Assembly: GCA_025506515.1 (NCBI GenBank)
Contig: CM046451.1
Span: forward strand, 74,110,599-74,174,598
Direction of reading: 5' to 3'
DNA from: Flaveria trinervia
Lineage: Eukaryota > Streptophyta > Magnoliopsida > Asterales > Asteraceae
Length of the DNA stretch: 64,000 nucleotides
A program made the position numbers and the translations under genes. The notes under the pieces are model-generated. The model had not been told where the DNA came from. It did not search any database and saw nothing but the letters and a program-made list of their open reading frames with translations. Below are positions 44,510 to 56,404 of this stretch, piece after piece; positions within the stretch are counted from its first letter, which is position 1, and each line of letters begins with the position of its first letter.

Positions 44510-46230
44510 AACTTTCATGCTTTTCCCTTTCAAGGAGCTTCGTGAGTGGATATGAAATGTTTCGATTGGTGTGAACTTTACGAATACATATCTTTCGTTT
44601 TTCAACTTCATCCCTTATGTAGTTGAATCTCCGCTCAATGTGTCTAGTCTTTTGATGCACACGGGGTTCCTTGATTTGTGCAATCGCACCCTAGTTATCA
44701 CAAAATATTTCTAAGAGGTCTTGAATGGTAGGGACGACCCCTAGATCAGCGATAAAATTCTTTATCCATGCAACTTCCTGAGCTGCTAATGAGGCGGCTA
44801 TGTATTCGGATTCTGTAGTGGACAATGCTACCATGTATTGTTTTGAACTCTTCCAGGACACTGCCCCTCCATTCATAATGAGGACATATCCCGATTGCGA
44901 TCGAGAATCATCTCGATCTGTTTGGAAGCTCGCATCCGTGTAACCCTATACAACGAGTTCCTCTTCATCAGATCCGTATGTTAGAAACATATCCTTAGTC
45001 CTCCTAAGGTATTTCAATATACTTTAAACAGCCATCCAATGGCTATAACCTGGATTCTGCTGATATCTGCTTGTCATGTTTAACACGTCCGTTCTAGTGC
45101 ATATCATCACATACATGATGGATCCTATTGCAGACGCATATGTGATGTCCTTCATTCGATCTTGTTCATCCTTTGAGCTTGGACATTGAGATGTACTCAA
45201 TATTGTCCCTCTTTAAATAGGGACCATACCTTTCTTAGAGTTTTCCATCTTGAACATTTTGAAGACTTTATCAATATATGCACTTTGGTTTAAACCTATC
45301 AAACCCCTCGATCTATCCCTATATACCTATATTCCCAAAATATAGGCGGCTTCACCGAGATATTTTATGGAAAAATCACTTCCAAGCCAGGTTTTAACAC
45401 CTTCCATTGTTCAAATATCATTTCCAAAAAGTAGTATGTCATCAACATACAGTACTAAGCATGTAATTATGCTCCCCTAGCCTTCTTATATACACAAGCG
45501 TCGTGAGCATTCTTGATGAAACCAAATTTCTTGATCTCTTCATCAAAATGTTGATTCCAACTTCTCGATGCATGTTTCAATCCATAGATTGATCTCTTTA
45601 ACTTGCATACCTTTTTAGGATGTTGTGGATCGACAAAACCATCAGGCTGAACCATATGGACAGTCTCTTCGAGATGTTCATTAAGAAAAGTAGTTTTCAC
45701 ATCCATTTTCCAAATATCATAGTCATAATATACGACTATGGCAAATAAGATCCTAATTGACTTTAGCATTGCCATAGGCGAAAAAGTTTCATCATAATCA
45801 ACCCCATGATTTTGAGTGAAAACTTTTGCTACAAGTCTAGCTTTGGAGTTAAGTGGAGGGTTAACCAATTCCCAAACTTGGTTGTCATACATGGATTGCA
45901 TCTCTACGTTCATGGCTACTAGCCATTTGTTACAATTCGAATTGGACATTGCATCATGGTATGCAGTTGGCTCATCGGAGTCAACCACATAGCATCCATT
46001 CATGAAAAATCCATATCTTTCAGGTGGAATGCTAACTCTACCAGATCTGCGAAGGTTTTGTTTATATTGATTACCTCTTGATCATCATCAACTTCAACTG
46101 TTGATTGCAAGTGTTAACCAAACGTTTATCGGCTTGTGGATCTTGATCCTCATCAAATTCCATTGTTCTATACGTTATTCCTTCTAGAACAAACTTAGCT
46201 TCCAAGAACTCTGCCTTTCGAGCAATTTGA
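44510..46230 (-). pseudogene. Element H reverse transcriptase + RNase H, broken
   Basis: RT opens at 46003 with MNGCYVVDSDEPTAYHDAM, NKWLVAMNVEMQSMYDNQVW, GVDYDETFSPMAMLKSIRI, WKMDVKTTFLNEHLEE and KLKRSIYGLKHASRSW. The catalytic LYVDDILLFGNDI (about 45430) is intact after a frame change. RNase H (44960-44530) has GYTDASFQTDRDDSRSQSGYV and STTESEYIAASLAAQEVAWIK. ELVNPPLNSKARLVAK joins two RT blocks that are normally separated by about 25-30 residues, including the conserved GCKW-type motif; element C has the same gap. Confidence 0.92.
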
Positions 46231-46231
46231 A

Positions 46232-47121
46232 CATTATCTATAGTTTAACCATTTGAACATGAAAAACGTGGCGGAATAAAACCTTAATCTTATGATTTAT
46301 AATCTGAAAATTAAGGTTAATATCATAACATCAACAAACCCAAGAACATAGGATCATATATATGTGTATGAACTAGCTATCAAGAGCAAATAACAACCAA
46401 AACAAGATAAACAAACCACCTTTGTAAACCTGCTAAAAACAAGATTTGGATGAAGAAGATGAGGTTCTTGAATGGCCAAAACACGAAGGAGAGGTGTCCT
46501 CAGGCTTGTATACCCGCAAGCCTCAAGCAACACCTTGTTGCTAGGATTTCTCCACAAAAAAACAACCAGGAGGGCTGAAAATCCGATTTTCAGCTATGAA
46601 CTCTTCAAGAAAACTAGAGAGAAAAATTTGGTTCTTGCATGTATGAGTGAGAGTCAAAAGATGGAGTGTGTGACTAGTTCAAGTGGGGTGTGGTTTCAAG
46701 GCAACAAAAAGATCAAACATGCCCCTAAAGGGGCGGCCGAATTCCTTGTTTAAAATGGGTTCCCCCCATTTTAAACACCCACTTAATTAGTGAACTAGTT
46801 ATATTATTAGTTATATAATCAACCTTTTAAATATATAACCTAAACATACTATTATTATTTGATGTTATTTAACAAACTTAATAACATTATAAATAATGTC
46901 GATGAACAAAATATCCTTATAAGTTGTTCTTTCTCACATACAATTTATTTAGATACATATTGGTGTTTGCCAAACTTGGTGTAATTATTTAATTGCATGA
47001 TCATATCATCAATTAAATACATATTGGTGTTTGCCAAACTTGGTATTGGGTATGACCCGACTTAGATCATAACGTACTAACCACATCAATGTTCTATGTG
47101 TCTTGGGCATAAAATCCAACA
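46232..47121 (-). repeat. Element H 5' LTR, inner end deleted
   Basis: Matches 42805-43696 from CATTATCTA onward but lacks the first ~20 bp (TGTTGGGTTGGTTGGAC region), the U5 end next to the PBS. Outer end AAAATCCAACA is intact. Confidence 0.9.
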
Positions 47122-47318
47122 TAATGTTTTTGTGTTGTAATGCGAACAAACGATATTTTGTAATGATTGTTGTCTTATTTTGCCAAAGAGTTTATTATAA
47201 TGGAACGAAATGTTTGTTTTAATGTTTTTGCTGCAATGTTTTATTAAAGTTATTATATATAAATATTTTATGTGCGATGATTGACTAGCAGTAAGCATCT
47301 CGGGAACGGGGCCTTCCA
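47122..47318 (+). repeat. Gypsy LTR, last segment
   Basis: Resumes TAATGTTTTTGTGTTGTAAT after element H and ends CCTTCCA three bases before the gypsy PBS. Confidence 0.75.
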
Positions 47319-47321
47319 AGT

Positions 47322-47334
47322 TGGTATCAGAGCC
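47322..47334 (+). promoter_or_regulatory. Gypsy primer binding site (unit G2)
   Basis: TGGTATCAGAGCC, exact initiator-tRNA-Met complement. A 336-bp leader to 47670 has no gene. Confidence 0.92.
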
Positions 47335-47670
47335 AAAGTTTAAATGAAACGGTAAATTTACAAAAGAAGCCTAAACTTAAAGTAAAAATGGGACGGAAAG
47401 GGAAGGGATGCCGGTTTGGGTAGCTACGTGCCATTAGGTATTTTTGTGATGTTAACCAGCATTATGTGTGCATGTTATGTGGTTTAAGTGCCTTTTAGTA
47501 GATTTAGATACTGATGTAGTTAGGATAAGTATTGCTTGGGGTATGAAAAGTAAAGTAAGTGGCTAATCATAACTCGCCACTGTAATTAGGGACTTACTAT
47601 ACTTGACATAAACTGAGTTATTCCCTTGATTGACCGTGTTAGTGTTTGAATCTTATAGTGTGTTCAAAGG

Positions 47671-48118
47671 ATGGTCAGTGGTAGATCATCAAAGGCTTCA
47701 CATGGTGGAAGTCGTGGTGGACGTGGTGCTGAACCACGAGTCACGAGAGGAAGGCCTAGAGCCTAAAAGGTGGTTCATGAAGAACCCAAGACCCCTTATC
47801 CAGAGGGTGGAGATGAGCGTGCTAACTTGAGAGCCTCAGTAAAGGAGGATGTTGTGGATGAGGTGCATCAGGTCATGCAGACGATCTTACCATCTGTTGG
47901 ACAAGAGCACACCAAAGAATACAGAGCGGGATCCAAAGTCTATTTCCATTGTGGAAAGACCGAACATGTGGCGAAGAACTCCAGAGTAAGGAGGTGTTAT
48001 ACTTGTGGGAAGGAGGGCCATATGCGCAAGGACTGCAAGAATCCAAGGGCTGAAAGTTCCAGTGCAAGGAAGAAGACGACCGGGACTAAAGGGGTAGAGG
48101 GCGAGTGCTAGAGCGTTT
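47671..48118 (+). pseudogene. Gypsy gag (unit G2), capsid region deleted
   Basis: Starts MVSGRSSKASHGGSRGGRGA, an Arg/Gly-rich N-terminus, with a stop at 47764. After about 60 more residues it jumps to KVYFHCGKTEHVAKN and the knuckle CYTCGKEGHMRKDC (about 47998-48040). Tekay-type Gag normally has a capsid domain of several hundred residues between these parts; it is missing, so an internal deletion is likely. Ends KGVEGEC and stop. Confidence 0.85.
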
Positions 48119-49266
48119 ACGATGACGCAGGAGGAGTCTAGGACGGACCCCGATGTTGTGTGAGGTACGTTTCTAGTAAACCAAACTTTAGCCTCTGTGT
48201 TATTTGATTCTAGTGCTAGTGAAAGTTTTATTTCTGCTGCTCGCTGTGCTAAATTTCCTATTACTAGTAAGAATATAGATACGCCCTTCGATATAGAAAC
48301 TTCCATAGGCAAGTCTATCAGGATTTCCAATATGATAGAAGGTTGTGACGTCAAACTAGAAGGTCACACGTTTCCTGTTAGACCCTTTGTGATGACCTTA
48401 GGCGGTTTGACATAGTCCTAGGAATGGATTGGTTGGCGGAATACGAGGCAAACATTGTGTATCGCAAGAAGATGGTTCGATTGACAGCACTTGACAGGAG
48501 TACGGTGACGCTTTATGGTGATCGAGTCACCACGATCCCAAAGGTGATTTCGATGGCAGTGGCGGGAAAGTGTATGACATGTGGATGTAGTGCCTACTTG
48601 GCCTACATGAAGGATGTGGATATGTAAACACCACAACTAACCAATGTACCAATGGTGTGTGCCTTTCTAGATGTGCTTCTCGAAGACTTACCAAGAGTGC
48701 CACCTGACCGCGAGGTCGAGTTCCAGATTGACTTAATACCGGGTGCCCAGCCTGTAGCTAAGGCACCATATTGGTTGGCTCTGACTAAGATGAAGGAGTT
48801 GATGGAGCAACTACATGAGTTGCTTGATAAGGGATTCATTAGACCGAATATCTTGCCTTGGGGTGCTCCGGTCTTATTTGTAAAGAAGAAAGATGGTAGT
48901 ATGAGAATATGTATAGACTACCATGAGTTGAATAAGCTGACGGTGAAGAATTGGTACCCCTTACGGAGAATTGATGATCTGTTTGATCAGCTCCAGGGTT
49001 CCAGTTGGTTTTCAAGGATAGACCATTGATCTGGCTACCATAAGTTGAAAGTGAAGGAGCAGGATACTCCTAAAACAACTTTTCGCTCATGTTATGCACA
49101 CTACAAGTTTCTCGTTATGTCTTTTGGCTTGACCAACGTGCCAGCTGCTTTTATGGACCTAATGAATCGAGTGTGTGATCCGATGTTAGATAAATCAGTG
49201 ATTGTATTTATTGATGATATCCTTATTCATTCAAAGAGTAAGGAGGAGCATGCTGGTCATATTTGA
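48119..49266 (+). pseudogene. Gypsy protease + reverse transcriptase (unit G2), broken
   Basis: Protease: VLFDSSASESFISAA, where the family has a DSG triad, so Gly is Ser; then IVLGMDWLAEYEANI after a frame change. RT (48652-49266): LEDLPRVPPDREVEFQIDLI, PAPYW-type block, GFIRPNILPWGAPVLFVKKK, DYHELNKLTVKNWYPLRRID, a stop at 49027-49029, then FLVMSFGLTNVPAAFMDLMN and VIVFIDDILIHS (catalytic FIDD intact). Chromovirus type by these motifs. Confidence 0.93.
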
Positions 49267-50818
49267 GAGGTGTTGGAGGCCTTAAGAATGGAGAGGTTGT
49301 ATGCTAAATTCTCCAAGTGTGCGTTCTGGTTGCGTGAGGTTCAATTTCTGGGTCATATAGTGAATCCCAAGGGGTTTATGGTCGACCCAACAAAGGTGGA
49401 GGCGGTGATGTAATGGAAGTCTCCAAAGATGCCATCCAAGATTCGTAGTTTCTTGGGTTTGGCGGGATATTACAAAAGATTCATTCAAGACTTCTCTAAG
49501 ATAGCTTCTCCGTTAACTAAGTTGACCCGTAAGGATGTAAAGTTTGTATGGAGTCAAGCTCATGAGAAGGAATTTGAGGAGTTAAAGACGAGGTTAACTC
49601 AAGCTCATGTCTTGACGTTACCCGATGAAAGTGAAGATTTGGTGGTTTACTCACATGCTTCCTACTCGGGTTGGGATGTGTGTTGATGCAAAGACGATAT
49701 GTTATAGCCTATGCATCCCGCCAGTTGAAAGTTCATGAGGACATGAGCTTGAAGTAGTTCTTACTACTCATGATGATTCCTACTCATGACTTGGAGCTAG
49801 CAGTCATGGTCTTCGCGTTAAAGATTTGCAGACACTACCTATACGGGATGAAGTGCATCATATTCATTGACCACAAGAGCATGAAGTACTTCTTCGAGCA
49901 GAAGGACCTAAACATGAGGCAAAGGATATCGTTGGAGGTCTTAAAAGATTATGATTGCGAGATCCATTACGAGCCGGCAAAGCCAACGTGGTGGCGGATG
50001 CCCTTAGCCGAAAGGAGAGACCTGAGCCGATTTGGGTGAATGCATACCAGTTGGTCATGACCTTCAAGGTGATAGAGCAACTCAAGGAGTTTCAAGATGA
50101 GGTGTTGAAGGAGGATCATCTCAACTCTGAAAGAATGAGAGGCCTGGTTACGGAATTGGGTGAAAACGCACTCGGTGTTAGGACCCGATTTGTGCAGATG
50201 TGGATTCCTCGTTTTGGGGATCTACATGTGAAGATTATGGATGAAGCTCATAAAACTCGATAATCTATTCATCTCGGTGCTAAAAAGATGTATCAAGATA
50301 TGAAGAAAGATTATTGGTGGTCGGGTATGAAACACGATGTGGCGGAGTATGTGAGTAAATGCCTTACTTGTTTACAAGTAGAGGCCGAGCATCAAAATCC
50401 GTATGGGAAGATCCAACCTTTGGATATACCGGAGTGGAAGTGGGAGCATATCACCATGGACTTTATAACAAAGCTACCGCATATTGGGCGATGGTATGAT
50501 GCCATATGGGTGATAGTGGACCATTTGACAAATAGCGCTCACTTCCTACTGATTCACAAGACATATTGATCTGAGAGGTTGGCGGATCTTCTCATTAAAG
50601 AGATCGTGACTCGTCATGGTGTGCCAGTGTCTATTTTGTCTCATCGTGAGACCTGGTTTCCAACCACGTTTTGGAAGAGATTTCACCATGCTGTGGGGAT
50701 GAGGTTACATATCATCACGGCTAATCATCCCTAGACAGATGGTTAGTCAGAAAAGATCATTCAGACGCCAGAAGATATGCTTCGGGCATGCGTTATTGAT
50801 TTTGGAGGAAGTTAGGAT
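49267..50818 (+). pseudogene. Gypsy RNase H + integrase (unit G2), broken and truncated by element C
   Basis: KFSKCAFWLREVQFLGHIVN and SKIRSFLGLAGYYKRFIQDFSK complete RT. RNase H runs 49560-49990 with a frameshift after SGWDVC, then LELAVMVFALKICRHYLYG. Integrase has its zinc-binding part (YQDMKKDYWWSGMKHDV, CLTCLQVEAEHQ), then EHITMDFITKLP (first Asp). The second Asp region reads ILSHRETWF where SDRD is usual, so that Asp is lost. TDG and SEK are separated by a stop. It ends at MLRACVIDFGGS, 50818, exactly where C begins. Confidence 0.93.
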
Positions 50819-51730
50819 TGTTGGGTTTCTTGGACCATTAACATAGTTGTTTAACAATTTAAACAAGAAAATGCAGCGGAAACAAAGCTAAATAATATGT
50901 TTTATAATCTGAAATTTAAGCATATTATTTTTCAACAACAAACCCAAGAGCATAAGGATCATTTATATGTGGAAGAACTAGCATTCAAGTAAAAATATCA
51001 ACCAAACATTACCCATAATACTACCTTTGTAGAGCTGCTTAAAAACGTGAAAAAGATGAAGAGAATGAGGCTCTGGAACGTCCAAAACACCAAGGAGAGG
51101 TGTCCTCAAGCTTTCATACCCACAAGCATCAAGCAAAGACCCTTTTGTTAGGATTTGAACACCAAAACTGAACCAAGAAGGCTGCTGAAAACCGATTTTT
51201 CAGCTTTTTTTTTCAAGAATAGAGAGAAAATGGTCCTTTTTGTTCTTGCATGTGAGATAGAGAGGAGGTAGTGTGTGTGTGTGTCTAACTAGTTAATGAA
51301 GACCTTGTTCCAAGAAAACAAAGGGCACATACCCATCTAAAAGGGGTGGCCGAATTATGTCTTCAAATTGGGTTTCCCTCCAATTTTATTTCCCTTTTAA
51401 TTGTTAACTAGTTATTTATTTGGTTATGTAATTAACTATTTTTTTACATAACTCGCACACTCTATTATTATTTGGTGTTATTTATCCAACTTAAATAACA
51501 ATACAAATAATCCTCGTGAACAAAATATCCCTATAAGTTGTTCCATCTCAAATGCAACTTATTTTGAAAACTAATTTTCTAAATTGGTGTAATTATTTAA
51601 TTGCATGATCATATGATCAATTAAATTTCAATTGTTCTTGCTAAGCATGTTATTGGGTATGACCCGACTTGGATCATGACGTACTAACCACATCAATGTT
51701 CTACGTGTCTTGGGCATAAAGAATCCAACA
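50819..51730 (-). repeat. Element C 3' LTR
   Basis: 912 bp, + strand TGTTGGGTTTC to GAATCCAACA, clearly related to the H and D LTRs. A (GT)n run of about 14 bp lies near 51270. The polypurine tract (minus strand GTGCAAGTGGGAGAT) is at 51731-51745. Confidence 0.93.
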
Positions 51731-51745
51731 ATCTCCCACTTGCAC

Positions 51746-52540
51746 AAGATCCATAAAAGATTAATGCAAGCAGTAAATACCACCTAACAACGGTTTACTG
51801 CCCTTAATACACTTGACTAAAAGCCATTCAATAACATCATCCCCTTCAAGTATCCAACTTGAAATGATTTAAGTGAATCAATCATTTATCCTTTTGTTAC
51901 AGATGTCATGTTAAATCCAAAGACACACAATGATCATTCCTTGTTGATTTAACTTAATCAGGCTTTAGACATCTTGCTCTCAATGTATAAGAGGATCAAA
52001 CTCCATCTTGACTACATACGTTTCACATTATCAATTCGTGTCACACCTGAACATAGCCTTATGTACTGTCCACTCTTTGAGAGCAGTGAAGAACTAGCTC
52101 AAGGTATAACACTTTGGTGAATATCAAAACCGAATATGTATCTCAGGTCAAAGGATACCAAATGATATTCGACTTTACTCAAATTCACTTATGATCAATC
52201 TAGAAGATTCCATGTAGTAAAATTTGAGATGCGGGTCAGTCGAATATTCGTATCCCACAAATATCTATGAACTTTGATAGCACCCAATTGCTCTATATTC
52301 ATGCCTTATGAATATCCACCAATCCATGTTCATAATAGTCGTATGTTCATATTTGTTCCCACAAACATGACCAACTACGGACATTTAGAATAATAAACAT
52401 ATTCATGGATATATACATGCTAAAAGGAACATAACTCAGAATATCGTAGATATATAAAGAGTTGAATATTATATTGTTCTAAACCTTTAAATACTAAACA
52501 GATCAGCTCCAATCACTAGAATATCAAAGTCCTAAGACAC
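51746..52540 (-). other. Element C 3' untranslated region: no gene seen
   Basis: AT-rich, alignable with 43712-44500. No supported ORF. Confidence 0.6.
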
Positions 52541-52544
52541 AAGT

Positions 52545-54251
52545 ATGACTTTCATGCTTTGCCCTTTCAAGGAGCTTCATAAGTGGATCCATAATGTTTT
52601 GATCGGTGTGAACTTTATGAATACATATCTTTCCCTTTTCAACTTCATCCCTTATGTTGTTGAATCTCTGCTCAATGTGTCTAGTCTTTTGATGTGCACG
52701 GGGTTCTTGATTTGTGCAATCACACCCTCGTTATCACAAAAGATTTATAGGGGGTCTTGAATGGTAGAGACCACTCCTAGATCGGCGATAAATTTCTTTA
52801 TCCATGTAGCTTTTTGAGCTGCTAATGAGGTGGCTATGTATTCGAATTTTGTAGTGGACAATGCTACAACATCTTGTTTTGAACTCTTCCAGCACACTAC
52901 TCCTGCATTCATAATGAAGACATACCCCGATTGCGATCGAGAATCATCTCGATCAGTTTTGAAGCTCGCATCTGTGTAACCCTATACAACGAGTTCCTCT
53001 TGATCAGATCGATATATTAGAAACATATCCTTAGTCCTCCTAAGGTATTTCAATATACTTTTAACAGCCATCCAATGGCTATTACCCAGATTCTGCTGAT
53101 ATCTACTTGTCATGCTTAACGCGCATGACACATCCGGTTTAGTGTATATCATCGCATACATGATGGATCCTGTTGCAGACGCATATGGGATGTCCTTCAT
53201 TTGATCTTGTTCATCCTTTGAGCTTGGACATTAAGATGTGCTCAATATTGTCCCTCTTTAAATAGGTACCATACCTTTCTTAGAGTTTTCCATCTTGAAC
53301 ATTTTCAAGACTTTATCAATATATGCACTTTGGTTTAAACCTATCAACCCCCTCAATCTATCCCTATATATCTATTTTCCAAAAATATAGGCGGCTTCAC
53401 CAAGATATGTTATGGAAAAACCAATTCCAAGCCAAGTTTTAACACCTTCCATGGTTGGAATATCATTTCCAAAAAGTAGTATGTCATCAACATACAGTAC
53501 AAAGCATGTAATTATGCTCCCCCTAGCCTTCTTATATACACAAGCCTCTTGTGCGTTCTTGATGAAACCAAATTTCTTGATCTCTTCATCAAAACATTGA
53601 TTCCACTTCTCGATGCTTGTTTCAATCCATAGATTGATCTCTTTAACTTGCATACCTTTTAAGGATGTTATGGATCGACAAAACCATAAGGCTGAACCAT
53701 ATGGACAGACTCTTCGAGATGTCCATTAAGAAAAGTGGTTTTGACATCCATTTTCTAAATATCATAGTCATAATATATGATTATGGCAAATAATATCCTA
53801 ATTGACTTTAGCATTGCCATAGGCGAAAAAGTTTCATCATAATCAACCCCTTGATTTTGAGTGAAAACTTTTTCTACAAGTCTAGCTTTGGAGTTAAGTG
53901 GAGGGTTAACCAATTCCTAAACTTGGTTGTCATACATGGATTGCATCTATATGTTCGTGGCTACTAGCCATTTGTCACAATTCGAATTGGACATTGCATC
54001 ATGGTATGAATTTGGCTCATCGGAGTCAACCACATATCATCCATTCATGAAAAATCCATATCTTTCAGGTGGAATGCTAACTCTACCAGATCTGTGAACG
54101 TTTTGTGTGTATTGATCAACCTCTTGATCATCATCAACAACCTCTTGTTGATTGCTAGTGTCAACAAACATGTATCGGCTTGTGGATCTTGATCCTCATC
54201 AAATTCCACTGTTCTATATGTTATTCCTTCCATAAGGAACTTAGCTTCCAA
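52545..54251 (-). pseudogene. Element C reverse transcriptase + RNase H, broken
   Basis: RT linker at 54251-54045, then many short frames. ELVNPPLNSKARLV (about 53910-53870) shows the same missing RT block as element H. GVDYDETFSPMAMLKSIRI and KMDVKTTFLNGHLEE follow. FGFIKNAQEACVYKKARGS and LYVDDILLFGNDI (53653-53372) carry an intact YVDD. RNase H reads PYASATGSIMYAMIYTKPDV, TDRDDSRSQSGYV and VALSTTKFEYIATSLAAQ. At least six stops. Confidence 0.92.
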
Positions 54252-54299
54252 GATCTCTGCCTTTCGAGTAATAAATACTTTTTGCTCTGTTTAATCAAA

Positions 54300-55317
54300 G
54301 AAGTAGTATCCTATGTAGTCATTGGGATATCCAACAAATATACACTTACTTGATCGACTTTCCAACTTGTTTTGGGTGTTTAGTTTAACATAAGCTTCAC
54401 AACTCATACTTTTAAATATGACAATGAAGGAACTCTTCCAGACCATATTTCAAAAGGTGTTGGATCCACTTTCTTAGTCAGGGCCATATTCAAAACATGA
54501 GCCGCGGAGAGCAATGCGAAACCCTAAAATGATAGAGGTAGTGAGCTTATAGCCATCATTGATCGAATCATATGCAATAGGGTTCGATTTCTCCTTTCAG
54601 ACACACCATTATGTTGTGGTGTTCTAGATGGAGTAAGTTGTGAGACGATCCCACAGCTTCTTAGATGGTACTGAAAAGCCTCACTGAGGTATTCACCTCC
54701 TCTATCTAAATAAAGAACTTTGATAGTTTTATTGAGTTGATTTTCTACTTCATGTTTAAAGATTTTGAACATTTCAAAAGCTTCATGTTTATGCGTCATC
54801 AAGTACACATAACCATATTGACTATAATTGTCGGTGAAGGTAATGAAGTATCTTTCACCATTTCTTGTCATTGTCTTAAAAGGGCCACTACTTCCGAATG
54901 TATGATTCCCAATAAGTTTTTTTGCCCTCTCGTTAGTACCACTAAAGGGCGACTTGGTCATCTTCCCTTGTAAACAAGATTCACACTAATCAAGTGAAAC
55001 GTTTTCATTTGTTTTCAAAAGACCATTCTTTTGAAGTGTTTGAATCCGATTCTTGTTTATGTGACCAAGACGACAATGCCAAAGATAAGAATCACTTAAA
55101 CCCATTTTAAGTTTCTTGGTGCTTGATTGTATAATGAGTTATTATAGGATGAATCATCATGAACCAATTCATAGATACCATTAAAAGGCATAGCCTTTAA
55201 ATAAAATAAATCAACCATATAAACATATATACCATTTTTTACAAACTTTAAATTATAACCACATTGTTTTAAAATGGAAATAAAAATTATTTTCCTAGTC
55301 AAACCAAGAGCATACAA
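54300..55317 (-). pseudogene. Element C GAG-pre-integrase and integrase, broken
   Basis: The pre-integrase part is near 55100-54970. Integrase ORF 54961-54524: GPFKTMTRNGERYFITFTDN, IKVLYLDRGGEYLSEAF (second catalytic Asp), TPQHNGVSERRNRTLLHMIR (Glu). The first Asp block, usually in an H-T-D-V/L-C-G-P context, is replaced by LIGNHTFGSSGP, so that Asp is absent. Confidence 0.9.
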
Positions 55318-55344
55318 ATGTTCTTAAGAACAACTTCCAAACCA

Positions 55345-55640
55345 TTAAAGTTTCAAAATATAGTCTCCTTGGGCTTTTTGCTCCGTTTCCCATGTAGAGA
55401 CTTGTGTCTCCCTTCTTAAGTGTTTATTTCTTTTGAACCCCAGCAACAAATTGCATATATGAGTTTCACATCCAGTATCCAATACCCATCCGTTTGAAGA
55501 AATAACATTTAAACCAATGTGAATCATGAAAGTTGTATCTAAGGTTTGCCCAGCATCCCTCTTGTTTCTCAACTCTTTGAGATAGGTTGGACAATTCCTT
55601 TTTCAATGTCCTGTCTTACCAAGCTCAAAGCATGGATTGT
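55345..55640 (-). pseudogene. Element C zinc knuckle and aspartic protease
   Basis: The knuckle (about 55585-55630) reads CFELGKTGH, stop, KRNC, so its second Cys is Leu. The protease has WVLDTGCETHICNLL with the DTG triad intact (about 55470-55440). Confidence 0.88.
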
Positions 55641-55646
55641 TCTCCC

Positions 55647-56404
55647 CTACCTTAGGCTTCTTAAGCTTATGGTTTGCGGTTCCGCTTTAGCCTTCCTTTT
55701 CCCTTTGCCTTTGATGTACCCCTTTCCTTTGGCAACATTTGCCTTGGGATCAAGGAATGGCCTTTTCTTATTTCCTCCTTCATTGATTGAGAGAACATGT
55801 AGAACCTTTCTACCCATCTCTGCCTCGGCTGTTTTGAGCATTGAGTGAAGCTCACCAATGCTCTTGTCCCACCATTTCATATTGTAATTCATTATGAACG
55901 TCTCAAACCTTTTGGTTAGGCCATTAAGGATCAAATCCATGGCCAATTCCTTTGAAACGGGACAATTAAGCCTCTCAAGGTGATCACGTGTCTTTTCATC
56001 TTAAGAACATAAGATGCTACCAATTGGGTTTCTTCCATGCGACATGCATGGAGCGCTCTAACTGTTTCGAAGCGCTCTACCCTAGCTTGTTGAAAGAACA
56101 TTTCCTTCAATTGGGTAGTCATTCCATATGCCCCATGATGCTACAAGTCCTTTTGGAGTTCGGGAATCATAGTTCTCAACATGAGGCAGGAAACCTGCAT
56201 GGAATCCTCAGTATACTAAAGCCAATCTTTATAGGCCTCAACATCCTCGGGGTCGGGTTGGTGAGGAATGGGATAGTCAAGGACATAGGCCTTTTTCTCT
56301 TGCTTGAAAACAATTCTAAAGTTTCAAATACAATCCAAAAAATTATGATGGTTAAGACAATCCCTCTCTAAGATGGTTCTCAATGATAGGGTAGGTGCGA
56401 CCAT
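55647..56404 (-). pseudogene. Element C gag (UBN2-like), broken
   Basis: Start at ATG 56404 (MVAPTLSLRTILERDCLNHH). Further parts: MTTQLKEMFFQQARVERFETV (56122), RMEETQLVASYVLKMKRHV, MAMDLILNGLTKRFETFIMNY (55946) and a Lys/Gly-rich tail KGKGYIKGKGKRKAKAEP. Three frames are needed. Compare the gag of D at 59667. Confidence 0.9.

Larger units (their letters stand above)
42805..47121 (-). mobile_element. Element H: Tnt1-like Ty1/copia, internally deleted, TSD TAATG
   Basis: LTRs at 42805-43696 (3') and 46232-47121 (5', lacking its last ~20 bp). TAATG duplications at 42800-42804 and 47122-47126. Only RT and RNase H remain inside: PBS, leader, gag, protease and integrase are gone, and the RT-upstream linker is fused directly to the LTR at about 46230. 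Orientation follows from the coding strand and from GTGCAAGTGGGCGAT, the polypurine tract before the 3' LTR. Confidence 0.93.
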
